A stretch of 64,000 bases of DNA from Entophlyctis helioformis (GCA_025526915.1 JAHLKH010000117.1:1-64000), one strand, 5' to 3'; counted from the first letter of the stretch, positions 20,065 through 32,900 are shown. The notes: generated by a model from the sequence alone, not told the origin. Made by a program: numbers and translations.

Positions 20065-21782
20065 ATGAACGGCGTCGACCACGTCCAAGTGGCCAAACAT
20101 GGACAAGCGCAACGCCAGCACCAGCAGCCGCGTCAGCGCCAACAGCAGCTCATGTATGCCAGCCCCAACGAGGCTGTGCGACTGCAGGCAGAGGAAGAGA
20201 GACACAAGCGCTTGGAACGGCTCAAGCAGGTGTGCATCTGGCCTTCACTGTTCTTCGCTATCCGCCACATGCATTGACAACAACTGCGCGGCCAACCCAC
20301 TGCAGGTCAGAGAGCAAGACAAGCGGCTGGCTGAAGAGCGTCGCCAGCGGTTCAAGGAGCAGAGCGGCAAAGAGTGGACTGCGGCCCTTGGCAAGATGGA
20401 GGTGAGACAGACAGTCGGTCTTTATGGGCCAGCCAGCCAAGATGCTCCGCATACCGTCGATTGACAGCCCTCATAGGAGGAGTGGCAAGAGGCCAGGGAC
20501 GAGCGGCTTGGTGGACTGCAGAACATGATGCAACACATGTCGGCGCAGATAGGCAAGGCGCATTCTGCGGCGGCGTCAGAGACGGCCAGGAAGGTTCGGA
20601 TGCAGTGTGCAGCGACAGATCTCGATGATGCCCAAGTGTGCTGATCGCAGCTTGCAGGAGATTTATGTGCAGGAGCTGTATCAGTCGATCGCAGACGCTC
20701 AGCAGCAAGAGATCGAAAGGAGCGGCGTTGCTGCCATGCAGGTATGCACCTCATTGGGCTTGCAGTCATGCCTCGCAGAACTTCTGACGTGGTACGCTGC
20801 CATGCAAGGGCCGCATTGATCACTACAATCGCATCGAGCCCACATTGATGCGTCGCGCACTCCTGCGCTCAGTCAAGACACAAGAAGACTTTCGCACACA
20901 GCTGGTCGTCCATCAGTGTCGTGAGCGTCTGAAAAACAGTGTCCAAACGGTCGAGATCCTATCACAGCCCCTCACGCGCATCAACAGGCTCGTTCTGCAA
21001 CATGGGCAGACTCGGCAAATGCATCCGCGCGACTATGAGCGAACAGCGATCCATCGCGACTACGTTGTGGTGCGATGCGACCAGCCTGTGCAGCCCGACC
21101 ACATTCCAGCCCAAACTGTACGTGAAAATGCAGAGGCCGTTCGCCGACTACGAACACAGGCCCTGGCTACGCGTCAGGAGACACTCAAGGTGCTGGACGA
21201 GTCTGCCAAGACCAGACACCGCAAAGCCGTTCTGGACATCCACATGGCAAAGGTCCGTTGAGTTGCTTTCTTGTGGATGATCCAAATGACCACTGACACG
21301 ACAGTCTGCCACCAGAAACGAGAGACTGTTATTCACGAGCTCGGCCAGTTGGACCTGGATGACCGAAGACGCAAACAGGCCAATGCAGCACTCTATCAGC
21401 ACCACTTTCGCCCAGATTTTGTCCGCCTGGCTCCAGGCCAGCTCAAGACAAAGTTTATTCACCAGTTTGATCTGGGTCGGTTGACGACGCATGTGATGCT
21501 TGCATGCCGTGCACGTTTCAGCTCGCAATTTCCTAACATGTCGCACTGGCACACACAGAGAACAATGACCAATTGGCCATACAGAGGGACCAGAGTCAGC
21601 GGTCGCACTTGCGCAAGCAGTCGCACTATTCGCAAGCGGCCAACAATAGCATAGAAATTGTTCGACAACCAGAAGCGAATGTCGAGCTGGTTCGTGTGCA
21701 ACCAAGACGACGGACGCCATTGGCCTCAAGCCAAGAGTCACTGGCCCAAGTGGGAGATGCAAGGCAGGGCAAGCACACTTGA
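20065..21782 (+). CDS. CEP295 N-terminal-domain-like basal-body protein
   Basis: Seven exons (20065-20229, 20306-20401, 20477-20593, 20658-20741, 20809-21252, 21316-21475, 21559-21782) give 429 residues with all junctions in frame. The start of the protein (YASPNEAVRLQAEEERHKRL, then ERLKQVREQDKRLAEERRQR) matches the N-terminal domain of animal CEP295 (pattern SPNEE..RRR+L+LLQVREQE). That protein is needed for centriole maturation. The middle is charged and helical (ARDERLGGLQNMMQHMSAQ), and the C-terminus is Q- and R-rich. Human CEP295 is far longer, so orthology beyond this domain is not claimed. The next gene, CFAP298, is also flagellar. A Fanzor copy lies just upstream. Confidence 0.6.
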
Positions 21783-21904
21783 TGCTCGTACACGCAGCTG
21801 GGAATTGATCAGGATTGCTTCATTCATTCCATTTGAGCTTCTTGCATTTATGCCAGGCAGAGTCAACTCTGTCGGCCATCCCAGTCCTAATTTAAGCCAG
21901 CTGA

Positions 21905-23250
21905 TCAGAAAGGTCTCCACTTGACATCGCCCGTGCCGTTGAATGCCGTTTTGAGAGCGCGCGTATTGGCCCATGACGAGTTGAGGTAGTCGTCCTCGTC
22001 GTTCTCTGCCAGCCTCTTGAATGCGCAACCATGGAGTGGATTTGCACCATGTCAGAAAACTCGAGCATAACAAAGCGCGCCAGGAACTCGGCTGCCCAAA
22101 CCTTTTGCTCTTCCTGCTTGCGGTAGTAGTGGGCCATCATTTCCTTTTGCTGCTGCTCAGAAATGGGAGGCTCACGCAGAGGCGGTCCTTGTCCACGCTG
22201 AAATGCACATGGCACCACAGGTTACCACAACATAGCTGACCGAAACGATCACGCAAGGCAATGCACAAGCAAACCTTTTGGATTTTCACAATGATCTTGC
22301 ACTTGTCGTTCTTGCCAGTGTAGTCCGAGAGCTTCTTGTCGCGCATCAGTTCCTTGCCTGCCCACCACAGAGTCGCGTCGTTGGGCTCGACGATCTCCTT
22401 TGACGCCTTTGTTCGTTTCGGCGCATCGTCGTCAGTTGGACATGCAGCGGCACATGCGAAGCATACCTGAAAAGCAACCATGGTACTTACTGAGGTGCCA
22501 GCCAGGTCCTCGTTGTCATCAAGAATGTCGCGCACAGTCTCGCATTCAGGCAGACCTTCGGGGTACACGATTGTGAGGGCACCACGCATCTCGTTCAACG
22601 CCTCCAGAAGCGCAGACTCTTTGAGCACCTTGCCCGCCTTGGCAAGGTCCTTTGACGAAACAGCAGTGGCTGCTGCGAGTGCCTTGCGCAGCACAGCAGC
22701 GGCTTCATCGCCAGGAGCTTCGCCCACACGACGGCCCGTTGGGTCGGGGCTCTCAAAGAATACAAACCCGTTGCGATGGATCTCCTTTCGCGGACGCTGC
22801 TTTCTCGCTTGCTCTGCTGCTGGTGTCGACAGCTCTTCCAGCTGCTCTTCCGAGTACCCCTGCTGGCTTTCCGGCTTGAGCGGGCCATACTGAATGAGGT
22901 CCTCCACAGCTACATGAGCAGAAACGCGATAGCATGCAGGCAGTTCGGCAGGCAGTTCAGTAGACAGTGGAAGCAGGCACGGAAGGCGACAGAAGGCCTT
23001 GGAATGTTGCCGGCATGGCTGCCACGCATTCCGACACGCCGCGGCGTGTCAACCACGCCACAGCATTCCTCGACCGATGCAACAGCAAGGCTCAACACAT
23101 GACGCCGTTACCAGATACGAGTCTGGACACGCGTAGTCGCAGGTTGTTCAGGTTGGCCACGGCAGGAATAAGCTCGGCGAGGTCTGTCGACACGGGCGCT
23201 TCGTGAACAAACAGCAGCTCCTCTTGACGCTTTACTTGCAGGACGACCAT
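21905..23250 (-). CDS. CFAP298: Cilia- and flagella-associated protein 298 (C21orf59/Kurly)
   Basis: CFAP298 is a conserved factor for dynein-arm assembly and cilia motility. Start codon at 23250. Exon 1 encodes MVVLQVKRQEELLFVHEAP and ends with a GTATCT donor near 23117. Exon 2, from about 22912, encodes VEDLIQYGPLKPESQQGYSE, NGFVFFESPDPTGRRVGEAP and EMRGALTIVYPEGLPECETV. Later exons encode DATLWWAGKELMRDKKLSDY, TGKNDKCKIIVKIQKRGQG and, in the last exon, RLAENDEDDYLNSSWANTRA and DVKWRPF followed by a stop at 21905. The order and motifs follow the animal and algal proteins end to end. Module F, a Fanzor-derived sequence, lies immediately upstream. It is convergent with the CEP295-like gene. 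Confidence 0.95.
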
Positions 23251-23269
23251 TTTGTTGACAGTTCAGGCT

Positions 23270-23545
23270 AGTTGTAGAGATTTTGACAAACCACGACCAA
23301 ACAGTCAGCAGCCAAGATGAACGGCCAGCAGACTCTGCACATCTGCAAGCATCCACCGACAAGTGTGCGACTGTAGAGGTCGACAAGGACGATCCAAGAG
23401 TCAATGAGGCGATGTTGGACTGGCTGGATCGCGTCTTGCGTGACTCTGCATGGCTCTGTGTGGCTGGCCATCTACAAAGTGCGCCATGCGCCAGGTTGCC
23501 ACTGTGGCCTTGAGATCCACGCGATGCGCGCTTTCCAGTGGTGAC
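23270..23545 (-). promoter_or_regulatory. Fanzor-derived module F, 5' of CFAP298
   Basis: Read on the minus strand, 23545-23496 aligns with Fanzor coding DNA at 19086-19127: CCACTGG[C/A]AAGCGCGCATC and, a few bases later, TCTCAAGGCC. The following part, 23412-23290, aligns with module E at 3583-3705. The module is therefore an internally deleted derivative of a Fanzor element. It ends about 20 nt before the CFAP298 start codon and points towards it. Promoter function is inferred from position. Confidence 0.6.
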
Positions 23546-23645
23546 TGTCTCGGGGTTATGGCCGAAATACTTCATTCGGATGCCATGCTGGATGTGCTCA
23601 ACGATGGACAACAGCCAGGGAGTGGGTCTGAGGACAGCGCCGTGA

Positions 23646-26600
23646 TCAAGCAAGCTCGGGGATGTTGTAGTAAAGGTTGAGAGACTCGGGATTGGCCAGC
23701 GAGCTGCTGGGCACAACCTTGTCTCCAGAGATGATGCGCTTGACAGCGACCTCGACCTTCTTGCCCGTGAGCGTGTACTGTACATGTGGACCTTGTTAGT
23801 GGCTATCCGCAGTTTGATGATTGGATGGAATGCAAAGGTGCTTACGGGGATCTCGGCGATGGGGAGAATAAAGGCCGGGACGTGGCTGACATTCGTGTGT
23901 CAGAGCTGGGGTTTTGGTGGCGTGCTGCTTGCATGCATGGGCAGATCAGCAACTTACCGAGGGGAGAGCAGATTGCGGACCTTTTCCTTGATGCGCGAAA
24001 CTAGGTCAGCCTTGAATGGTTTCCTTCGGCCATCTTGAGGAAGAGAACAACGCGTTCGTCATCGCCGCGCTTCTGGCCAACCTGTTTGTGCACGAGAGCC
24101 ACGTTGGATCGATCAGCAGCCGGCCGACACCAATGCAGGAGCCGCAGTTCGATCCAAGCACATACCGCAAGACTGTCTGCAACCTCGGGGAAGTTGGCGA
24201 CTGCGGGCAAGTAACCATTCATGTTTCCGCGCAAGCATCAACCATAAGCAGGTAATGTCAGCAATTCATCACAACGACACGCGCATTGCACATGCCGCAT
24301 ACCAATGTTGTACAGATCTGCACTTCCAAAGCTGTAGCATGAGGGCGGGTCGTTGGCCAGGTCAGCACGTTTGTCTACAATGAACAATCAATGGCCTCTC
24401 CAAGAGAGGCAAGCACGCACCGGACACCAGAGGGGTTCAGAGTGCCGTCACTGTCGAGTATTGGCCATCACAGGTTAGATGGGTGCTGAAAGCACATCAC
24501 CGACATTGCACACAAAGACAACGGTGCTGCAGCATCATGTACCTGCGACCAAGCATAATCACACCGCCCGTCTTGGAGTTGATAATCAAAAAGTCGCCGT
24601 GGTACCAGACACCTGCGTGCCAATCGAGACATTCAGCATGTGAACGCAGCGCTATATCCTTCGTCCAAGTTACCATCAAACTTTGAAAAGTACGCGCTTC
24701 TGTACTTTTCGCCATCAGCATCGTTCCAGAACGCGACTGGCATCACGGGGAATGGCTCTGCACCGGTCCCAAGCACCTCAGCGTCAGTGTGTGCGACAGC
24801 CAGAATGTGCACAATCCGCGCCACCTACTCGTGCAGACAAGGTCGCCTGGCTCGTCAAGAACGGGGCGGCGGTTCTCATCCCACGCCTCGATGCTCATGC
24901 CCAAGCAACGGCACTGGATCTCGCCTCTGTAGACAGGGAGAGCCGAGTTGTGGCCGGCAAAGAGCGATACAATGTCGGTGCCGCCTAGAAATAGAGTAAA
25001 GATTGAGATCAGCTTGGTTGGCAGAGCAGGAGGCATGCCACGTTGCTCAGTAGACGGTCCAACTTGCCTGTGATGGATCCAACAAGAATGTCGCTTTTGA
25101 TCGACTTGTAGATGTAGTCGTAGCACTCGGGAGCAAGCGGCGACCCGGTCGAGTACAGCGAGTGCAGTGTCGTGAGCTTAAAGTTCTCGGCTGCATGGGC
25201 ACCAAAGCATTGGGCTGTTAGTGAGAAACCAAGTGCACTTCAACAGGATTTGATACGCCATGGGACCTACCGGGCTTGATGCCACCTTCCATCAGGCTCT
25301 GGATATACTTGGCCGAGGTTCCAAAGGCGGTAATGCTTGGCAAAGCGTATCAATGTCAGCTTGCCTGATGCTCAGAAGCAGAGCCCCCTCGCGTCTGCAT
25401 CTTACCCAAGCTCGTCAACAAGCTCCCACAGGCGGTTGGGGGTTGGCTTAAACGGACTGCCGTCGTACAGGACAATAGCGGCGCCAGCTGTGGGAAGACG
25501 TGTAAGAAAGGACCAGAGCCGGTGCGATGAGATCGGAGGATGCAACGAACGAGAGAGTCAGACTTACTTGCGAGACCGCTGGAAAGGAGAGCGCCAGAAT
25601 CAAAGACATCATCATTGATGGTGGTCAGCTGCCTGGCAATCAAACGTCTCAAGTGGCATGCACGTGCGTCCTCACCCAACGAGCCAGTTCCACATCATCC
25701 AGCCAGTCTGTTGGAAGATGAGCCACGAGGAATCTCAGTGTAAGCAGTCAAACGCAAGCCATCGCAACTACCAGATAGCATGGCACGCACTGTCGTGTAG
25801 TAAAAGTAAACGTCCTTGGGTCCGAGCGATCCATGGATGTAGTGCTCCTTGAGATGCTGGAGAAGAACGCCCTGGAGAAGGTGAGCAGCAACAGTATGCG
25901 TGTCAGACACAGGTGCAAGTAGGATAACAGACAGCCCACCACGCCAGGTGGCATACACCGTGGGAGTGCACAATGCACTTGGGCTTGCCTGTGCGCAACA
26001 TGTGGAAAGAGAGCGTTAGGCGTGTCCAAAGGTTCCTGACCAGCAACCCAACAATCTTAATGTACCAGTGGTTCCAGAGCTGAACAGAATCACCAGCGGA
26101 TGGTCGAACGTGACCTGCTTGAAACGGAGCTCCTTGGAGATTGCCTTGGCAAGAAAGTCACCATACGTGACCCTGCAGGACATGGGAGATGCGTGCAGCA
26201 GGTGTTAGCAACAAATACGGGCACAAAAGGCATGCATTTTCAGACCAGCAGCGTTGTTGCCCATGACCACTCACGTTCGCTTCATGCCAGTAATGTCGAT
26301 CGGGTAGGACGGGACAAAGGGCACCACCACAATCTTTTCGAGGGTTGGAAGACCGGCAACGACTTCGCGGAGCTTTCCAAGATGGTCGTGCACCTTGCCG
26401 TTGTAGACAACGGCGTTGACAGACACCAGGAGCTTGGGCTCGACCTGGGCAAAGCGGTCAAGCACGCCCTGTTTGTGCCCGCCGGCATTGACGAGGCATT
26501 GGCCAACAGGAGTCAGCCGCGTGGCGAGCGAGACGCACGTTGCAAGGCCACTCACCACAACGCCAAAGTCTGGTGATGCCGAGCACCAAATAGCGCCGAC

Positions 26601-27810
26601 ACTGGCAGTGGCGAGCATAAAGATGACCTGGGCGGTCGATAGCGATCGAATGGCACTGTCAGTGCACTTGAGCACAGACATGAGCATGCAGTATAAATGC
26701 CGCACTCACCGCTTCGAGACAGTTGGGGATGTATGCTACGACGCGGTCGCCGACCGAGACACCGTGCTGGCGAAGAGCACTGGAGCACCTGCCGACGTTG
26801 TCGCGAAGCTCGTCAAACGAGATGGACGTGCTGGGTCCCATCTCACCTATAAAGGCGAGTCAGACAGTGGACACGGAGAGCGATTCAACAACGAGATGCG
26901 CACGCACCAGTTGAGAAGATGGCAGGGTTGGAGCCAGTGTGGCGAACAATGTTCTCGGCATAGTTGAGGCGAGCACCCTGTAAACAGGCGTGTGCGCATT
27001 GTAAGCCACCAGATTGGGTAAATATTGGTACAGATCCGATGGGCCTGCAGACGAACCTTGAACCACTTTGGGATGGCATCCATTGGGACGGTCTGGTCGA
27101 CAATCTGGACATGATGCACAGGCAGCGTACAAGGCGAGCACAGAGGCGGCGGATTTGTCAGCGAGCAGTCATTGCCATCGTGCACCACATGACCAAGTGC
27201 ACGGGATCTGAGCTTTTCAGAGCCGGCTGGCCAAGGTGCAGAGCCCAAGGGGCGTACGCTGGCAGACGGCTGCATGCAGGTGCCAGCCTGCAGCGGTTCC
27301 AGCGATGCATCCTCGGGCATGAAGCCAGTGCGTGCAGGCAGCTGGCAGCTTGCATCGACGGCGGCAATGGACGCAAGAAGGTGCGCAAGTGGCACACAAC
27401 GAACCTCGGTGTACGGAGTCGACGACTTGACATTGCAAAACTCCCAGACGGCGGCCCAGAACCGCTCAATGTCCTGGACAGAGAAGGCACGCAAGTCCTC
27501 GTACGAGGCTGCAATAGGACGGGCGGCGGCATCAACAGCCAGCATCAACGTCAGTGTCTGCATCGGCTGTGCATCAGATGCCATGCTCCCGACACCACAG
27601 ATCGTCCCAGCCCACTCAACAGCGAGCGAGCGAGCGAGAGAGAGGGAGAGGGAGAGAGAGAGAGATGGCAGTGGTAGTGTGCACTGACACAGCGTGCGGC
27701 CAGCACCTACCGAGACTGAGACCGTACTTGGTGTTGACAAAGCCACGGAACTTGTCCATGTTCGAGTCCTCCGGGTTGGACGGCGTCCACAGCGGCGTCG
27801 AGTTGGCCAT
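23646..27810 (-). CDS. AACS: Acetoacetyl-CoA synthetase
   Basis: This enzyme activates acetoacetate to acetoacetyl-CoA with ATP, feeding ketone bodies into lipid or sterol synthesis or breakdown. It belongs to the ANL acyl-adenylate superfamily. At least 16 exons run from the ATG at 27810 to the stop at 23646. Landmarks in order: [92 protein letters not shown], the AMP-binding loop [105 protein letters not shown] and [16 protein letters not shown]. The C-terminal lysine motif [18 protein letters not shown] carries the expected adenylation Lys. Coverage matches the animal enzyme end to end. It is divergent from CDK11 across module A. Confidence 0.94.
27622..27665 (+). repeat. (GA)n-rich simple repeat in an AACS intron
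   Basis: A run of GAGC and GAGA/GGGAGA units lies between the first AACS exons. It looks like an ordinary intronic microsatellite. Confidence 0.8.
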
Positions 27811-27891
27811 TACAAGCGGATTTCGGATATTTTGGAAAGGCGTTCTCGTGCACCTGCTGAAAGTCGAGTGTCACTGCTGATGGGCACGCCG

Positions 27892-28175
27892 CACGGCCCT
27901 TCTGGCACTCGCAGATGTCACCGACGATCACACAGTGGCATGTGCTGTGTGGACACCAGCTGCTCCACTCGACGCACCCACCAGACGGCGAGCATCCAGC
28001 CATCCAGTCACGTGATCCGGCTTCCATCCAGCCACTTCTCACATCGATAAACTGAGCCAGATCGACCTCAACAGTCACAACATTGAAGGTGGCATGCTCG
28101 CAGATGCCGTCCGCTGACTGGCCGTCCATGCATGCTGCTGACTCTTGGCCACTGGCATGCCACGCTGGCCGACAC
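27892..28175 (+). promoter_or_regulatory. Fanzor-derived module A, between AACS and CDK11
   Basis: This stretch aligns with module C (minus strand 41195-40920) over about 270 bp, starting GGCCCTTCTGGCACTCGCAG. The stretch 28008-28048 is identical over 41 nt to module B (34138-34098, minus) and contains a CACGTG E-box. The GATCGACCTCAACAGTCAC block (28055-28075) corresponds to the Fanzor right-end block at 19854-19877. It points towards CDK11, whose ATG is about 115 nt further on. Because the AACS start lies 80 nt away on the other side, it also forms a bidirectional promoter region. Confidence 0.65.
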
Positions 28176-28190
28176 CGACTCACACGACAG

Positions 28191-29854
28191 ATGCAAAAGA
28201 CCCGCTGGGACGAGAACGACAACGACAGTGACCCAGAGGACAGCAAGACACATGCAGCTCGACAGTCCAAGCGACGCAAGACGGCTGCACAGTCTGCAGA
28301 GCCAAAGGATGGCGGCGAGAGCAGGCCATGCAGCAGCCAGCAGCAACGGCCCCCGCTGGTGCGCAGACTTCCAAGACCGCCGACACTGCAAGGATGCCGA
28401 AGCGTTGACAACTACGAGAAGCTCAACCGCATCGAGGAGGGCTCGTTTGGCATTGTGTACCGTGCCAGGGACAGAAGCACAGGCGAGATTGTTGCGCTCA
28501 AGAAGCTCAAGCTGCAGAACGAGACAAACGGGTTCCCCGTGACGACTCTGCGCGAGATCCAGACGCTGCTCATGTCCAAGCATCCGCACATTGTCAATGT
28601 CCGCGAGATCGTGACGACACCGTCGCTGTCTGGGTAAGACGACGGCTGTGCAGCCTTGTCGCTAGCGCACACTGTTGGGATGGATGGATGGATGGATCGC
28701 TTGCTGGCAACCGCTGACTCTGCATGCACGTACTGGCAGCGTGTTCATTGTCATGGAGTACTTGGACCATGATCTCAAGACGCTCATGGAGGACATGAAG
28801 TCGCCCTTTTTGCTGTCCGAGATCAAGACGCTGCTCAAGCAGCTGCTGTCCGCTGTCGCATGTCTGCACCGAAACTGGATCATGCACCGAGATCTCAAGA
28901 CATCCAACCTGCTGATGAACAACCGCGGAAGGATCAAGGTGGCGGACTTTGGTCTTGCGCGGCGATATGGCAGTCCGCTGGGACCCATCACACCGCTTGT
29001 CGTGACGCTGTGGTACCGGTACGGCGTGTTGCGTGGCGTGCAGCGTATCTGCGATCGTTACTCAGTGGCTCGATTCTCATCTTTGCCTGCACATTGCTTT
29101 CCTTCATTGTCGTTTATAGAGCCCCTGAGCTGCTGCTTGGCGCCAAGTCGTACTCGACAGCTGTGGATATGTGGTCCATAGGATGCATCTTTGGTGAGCT
29201 TGTGAACAAGGAGCCCTTGATGCCAGGACGTGGCGAAATGGACCAACTGGCCAAGGTACGCGGCTTCGATTGATAATCCATGTGGCATGCGTGTCTTGGC
29301 GCAGTCTAGCCTGCAGCTGACGTTCTGGCGGCCGCGCCTGACTGACTGCATACTCAGGTGTTCAAGCTGCTGGGCACCCCCAACACGACCATATGGCCAG
29401 GCTTTTCAGAGCTGCCGTTGGCAAAGACAGTCAACTTCCATCCTCAGCCATACAACAATCTGCGCACAACGTTTCCGTATCTGACCGAGGATGGACTGGA
29501 TCTCATGTCGCGCTTGCTCACATACGATCCAGACACACGCATAACGGCCGAAGAAGCGCTCGCGCATCCATTCTTTACGTGTGTTTGGCTTGATTCGGCT
29601 GAGATGCCATGTGCACACTTGCGTGTTTGTGTGCAGTCTCGACCAACGCTGACATGCCTGCCGATCCAATGTGAGGCAGGTCCAATCCGCTGCCAAAGGA
29701 CCCGGATCTCTTCCCGACGTTTCCAAGCAAGGCGGCTGGAGAGAGACGCAAAAAGACGAGCCCAGCAGCCCCAAACGCAGAACCCCAAGCTTCATTGTTT
29801 GGCGCAGAGCCGTCCGAGGGGGGCGTGGGATTCCGGCTTCGGTTCGACCAATGA
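28191..29854 (+). CDS. CDK11: Cyclin-dependent kinase CDK11 (PITSLRE family)
   Basis: Five exons (28191-28633, 28740-29018, 29120-29255, 29358-29578, 29680-29854) encode 417 residues. After an acidic, basic-patched N-terminus ([18 protein letters not shown]) comes a complete kinase domain: glycine loop [12 protein letters not shown], catalytic Lys in IVALKKL, the PITSLRE-like helix [45 protein letters not shown] and [12 protein letters not shown]. The tail [20 protein letters not shown] is specific to CDK11 rather than CDK10. CDK11 couples transcription and pre-mRNA splicing. The ATG is the only in-frame candidate before the acidic region and follows module A. Confidence 0.95.
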
Positions 29855-29929
29855 ACAGCGATGCATGCAAACGGTTGCCGTCGTCATGGACTGCCACGAA
29901 TTCACCACCACTTGGCGTTGAATGACCGT

Positions 29930-32900
29930 TTAATGAAGCATCACACCAGGCCATCGCGACTGGAGCTTCTCGACCAGACCAGCACACTGGATACGCAGCT
30001 TCTCGCCACCCTACAACCAGCCATGATTCAAAGCGTGTCAGAATGCGCTTGAGCCGTGCGAAGGATGACCGCAGGATGCATGTGCACTTACGCTGGGCAT
30101 GATATTCGAGACTTTGATCAAATCATGCAAGCTCTTTGCCATGCTCTCTTGTGTCTGTCGATCCATTGAAGCCGTTGGCTGTTGGCCCGATGCTGCTTGG
30201 GCCAGCATAGACAGGATACCAAACTGTGCATCAATGGGCAGAGATTGGTTCTGCTGCGGAGCCAGGATGGCATGCATGTCAGCACTAAACTCATGAAAAG
30301 CGATCGAGAAAGCCGCTACAAGCCGCTGATACCCACCAGCAGCAGCGCCAGACTTGGGGCAAAGTATCCCCATGCGAGATCTGCCGAAACAATCTCGACC
30401 ATCTGCTGTCTGCGCTCCAGCAGGCTCGCAACAGAGGCAAGCTGCGGGTTGGTCTGCGGCTTTGTTGACGGCACAGTCACGCTCTTGGGAAGCGAACGGT
30501 CGGTGGGCTCAGACTCAGCCGCCTCGTTCAGGTACCGGCGCGTGTAGCCAAGACAGACAGTCACAAGCAGACTGCCATAGACCGAGGGCGAGAGAGCTCG
30601 CTCTGGCATCCGTTGGCGCGCCATGATCACATCGAGCATTGCAAGAGCTGTTGTGTCCGACACTTCCGGCTCTAAAGAAAAGAGATATGCCAGCAAGAGA
30701 GATGAGTGAACCTTGCCATGCTTCGATCATTCTGGACAGTCCAACCAACGCGAGCCGTATGATACACGCTGCCATCGACTCACGCGTGAAGCACTCTGCG
30801 ATGGCCTCAACCATGGCTGGACTCCAGGCACACAGAAAGTAGAGAAGGTCGACGGTGCATTGCTGCACCTCATCCGACAGCTCGATGAGCGGTCCAAATT
30901 TGGCCTTCTTCCCTTCCTTTGGCGGATTATAGAGAAACGGAAGGATTGCTGCTTGAAGGGACTGGCAGGTTGTCTACAAAAGAGTTGTCAGCAAGTGCGT
31001 TCACGACGCTGCGAGGGATGCTCCGGTAGCAGTGCATACCTCTGAGACGATTTTGGACATGTGGCTCAAGTAAACCAAGACATCCTGCAGGACGGTCAGC
31101 GCCAGTTGCTAGACGTGAATGCATTGCATGCGAGGCGGCAGAGACGCGGCGCTTACCTTGGTGAATGCAGGGTTCCATGTCCTGATCTGTCTAAGCTGGC
31201 GTGCTAGTGACAGGATCCACATCTCAAACTCGGCGGCTGCCGCATGCGATGACTGGATCAACGCAGGCGTTAATCCTAAATGGCCACAGAATAAAAGATG
31301 GACAGGGCGGAACACGAACCGTGATTTCCATTCTTGACAGGATACCAAACGTGCCATACGCTGCTGACATTGACTTTGTGCCTTTCTGGAACTTAATCAA
31401 CGCCTGGCAATGCACAGAGTCGCAGCAGTCAACGCCTACACAGCTGCTTGCAGTCTTGAAGGTTGAAAAGAGGTGTCCAGCACTTACAATCAAAGCCTCA
31501 GTCTCGTGACCGTGCGAGCATAGAGCGGATATCACACTCTCCAACGCAGCGATGTTGAGTGCAGGTGCATTCGAGTTGAGAATCTCGCTGCTGCTCAACA
31601 GGTTCACGACGTAGACAGAAACACCGGACACGATGGAGAGCGTGTCATCCTGTGGACCTGCCAAGGAATGCAGCGACAACAGGATGCTCGCAAATCCAAG
31701 GTTGATTTGTGCAAGTGCCTTGTCAATCTGTCCATGCAAACAATGCCCATCGCACATGCCATGGATCAGTTACCCTCCACCAGGTCATTCCAAAACTGGA
31801 ACAGTAGCCATAGCGAACCAGTGCAAGCATTCTTACCCGTTCGTCATTTGTCATGGCTGAGCCAGCAAAAGGAAAGTTTGGCAGCATGTGCTTCTTGAGA
31901 AGAGCGGCACAGTTCTTGGCTGCCAACGACTGCGTTGTTTCCAAGCCAGGCACGTTAGCAGCAGAAATGCAAGCAGAGATGAGCGTGCAGACAGTCGGCA
32001 AAACATACATTGGGGCTTTCGCGTGTCGCGGCAAGTAGGATTTGGATCACCAACAGACAGATGCCGATGCTTGGCGACCATGCCAGCTTTGGCGCGTCAA
32101 ACACATCGCTCGACTCGATCCAAAAGTCAACGAGTGCTGGAAAGAGAAGTTCCAGCAAGTCCTGTCAAGCGAGCCACGCCAGTCAGTGCCATGTGAACAG
32201 GTGCACGGAAACAGCAACCGGTGACTGCGACTCGGTTGGAGGTAAAAAACACTGCAAGCCATGCTCTAACCTCCATGTCCTTGGATGTCGTCAAGCTGTG
32301 AGCCCTTGACGCACCCAAGATCTTCGTTGCAGAAGCAGCCAGAATGGATACACGGCCAGACGACTTGGTTGACAGGACTTCGCCAAAGAAGGACGTCTGT
32401 GTGCCTGCGCTCAGTGCAGCTTGGTCAGGCAGAGCACTTCCCAGAAGCGCGATACCGCAAGGCTGGTGAAGGATGGACCGAGCATACGCCACACAGGGTC
32501 AGTGGATGGTTGCATGTCACCGTGGATAGCCGGCAGAATACACCAGTGCAACGTGCCTCGGTCCACCAAAGTCTGTCATTGCCACCAGTTTGGTCATTGC
32601 TGCCGTCCAATGCCTTTGGGCGGAGGACGAGCTTGATGAAATGATAGAATCCCTCCAAAAGTTGTTCGCGACCCTGTGCACATCCAATGCACGTTAGACA
32701 ACAAGAGACGATGCTGGCGAGGCGGCTGCTGTCTTGGTGCCATCTGGCAAGCCACCGCGGCTCCATGACGGCATACCTTGAGTTCGTTCAGCTCGCTCTT
32801 GAGTCCAAAAGATCCAATGCCCCTTCCTCCAGACGCACTGCGGCTTTTGGTGTGTGCGGACAGCAGATCCAGAAAGTGTGGCAGGATCTGCAAGAGTGGC

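Noticed and set aside
28191..29854. CDK10 as an alternative to CDK11
   Set aside because: The [12 protein letters not shown] loop is compatible with both, but the PVTTLRE helix and the [14 protein letters not shown] tail are specific to CDK11.
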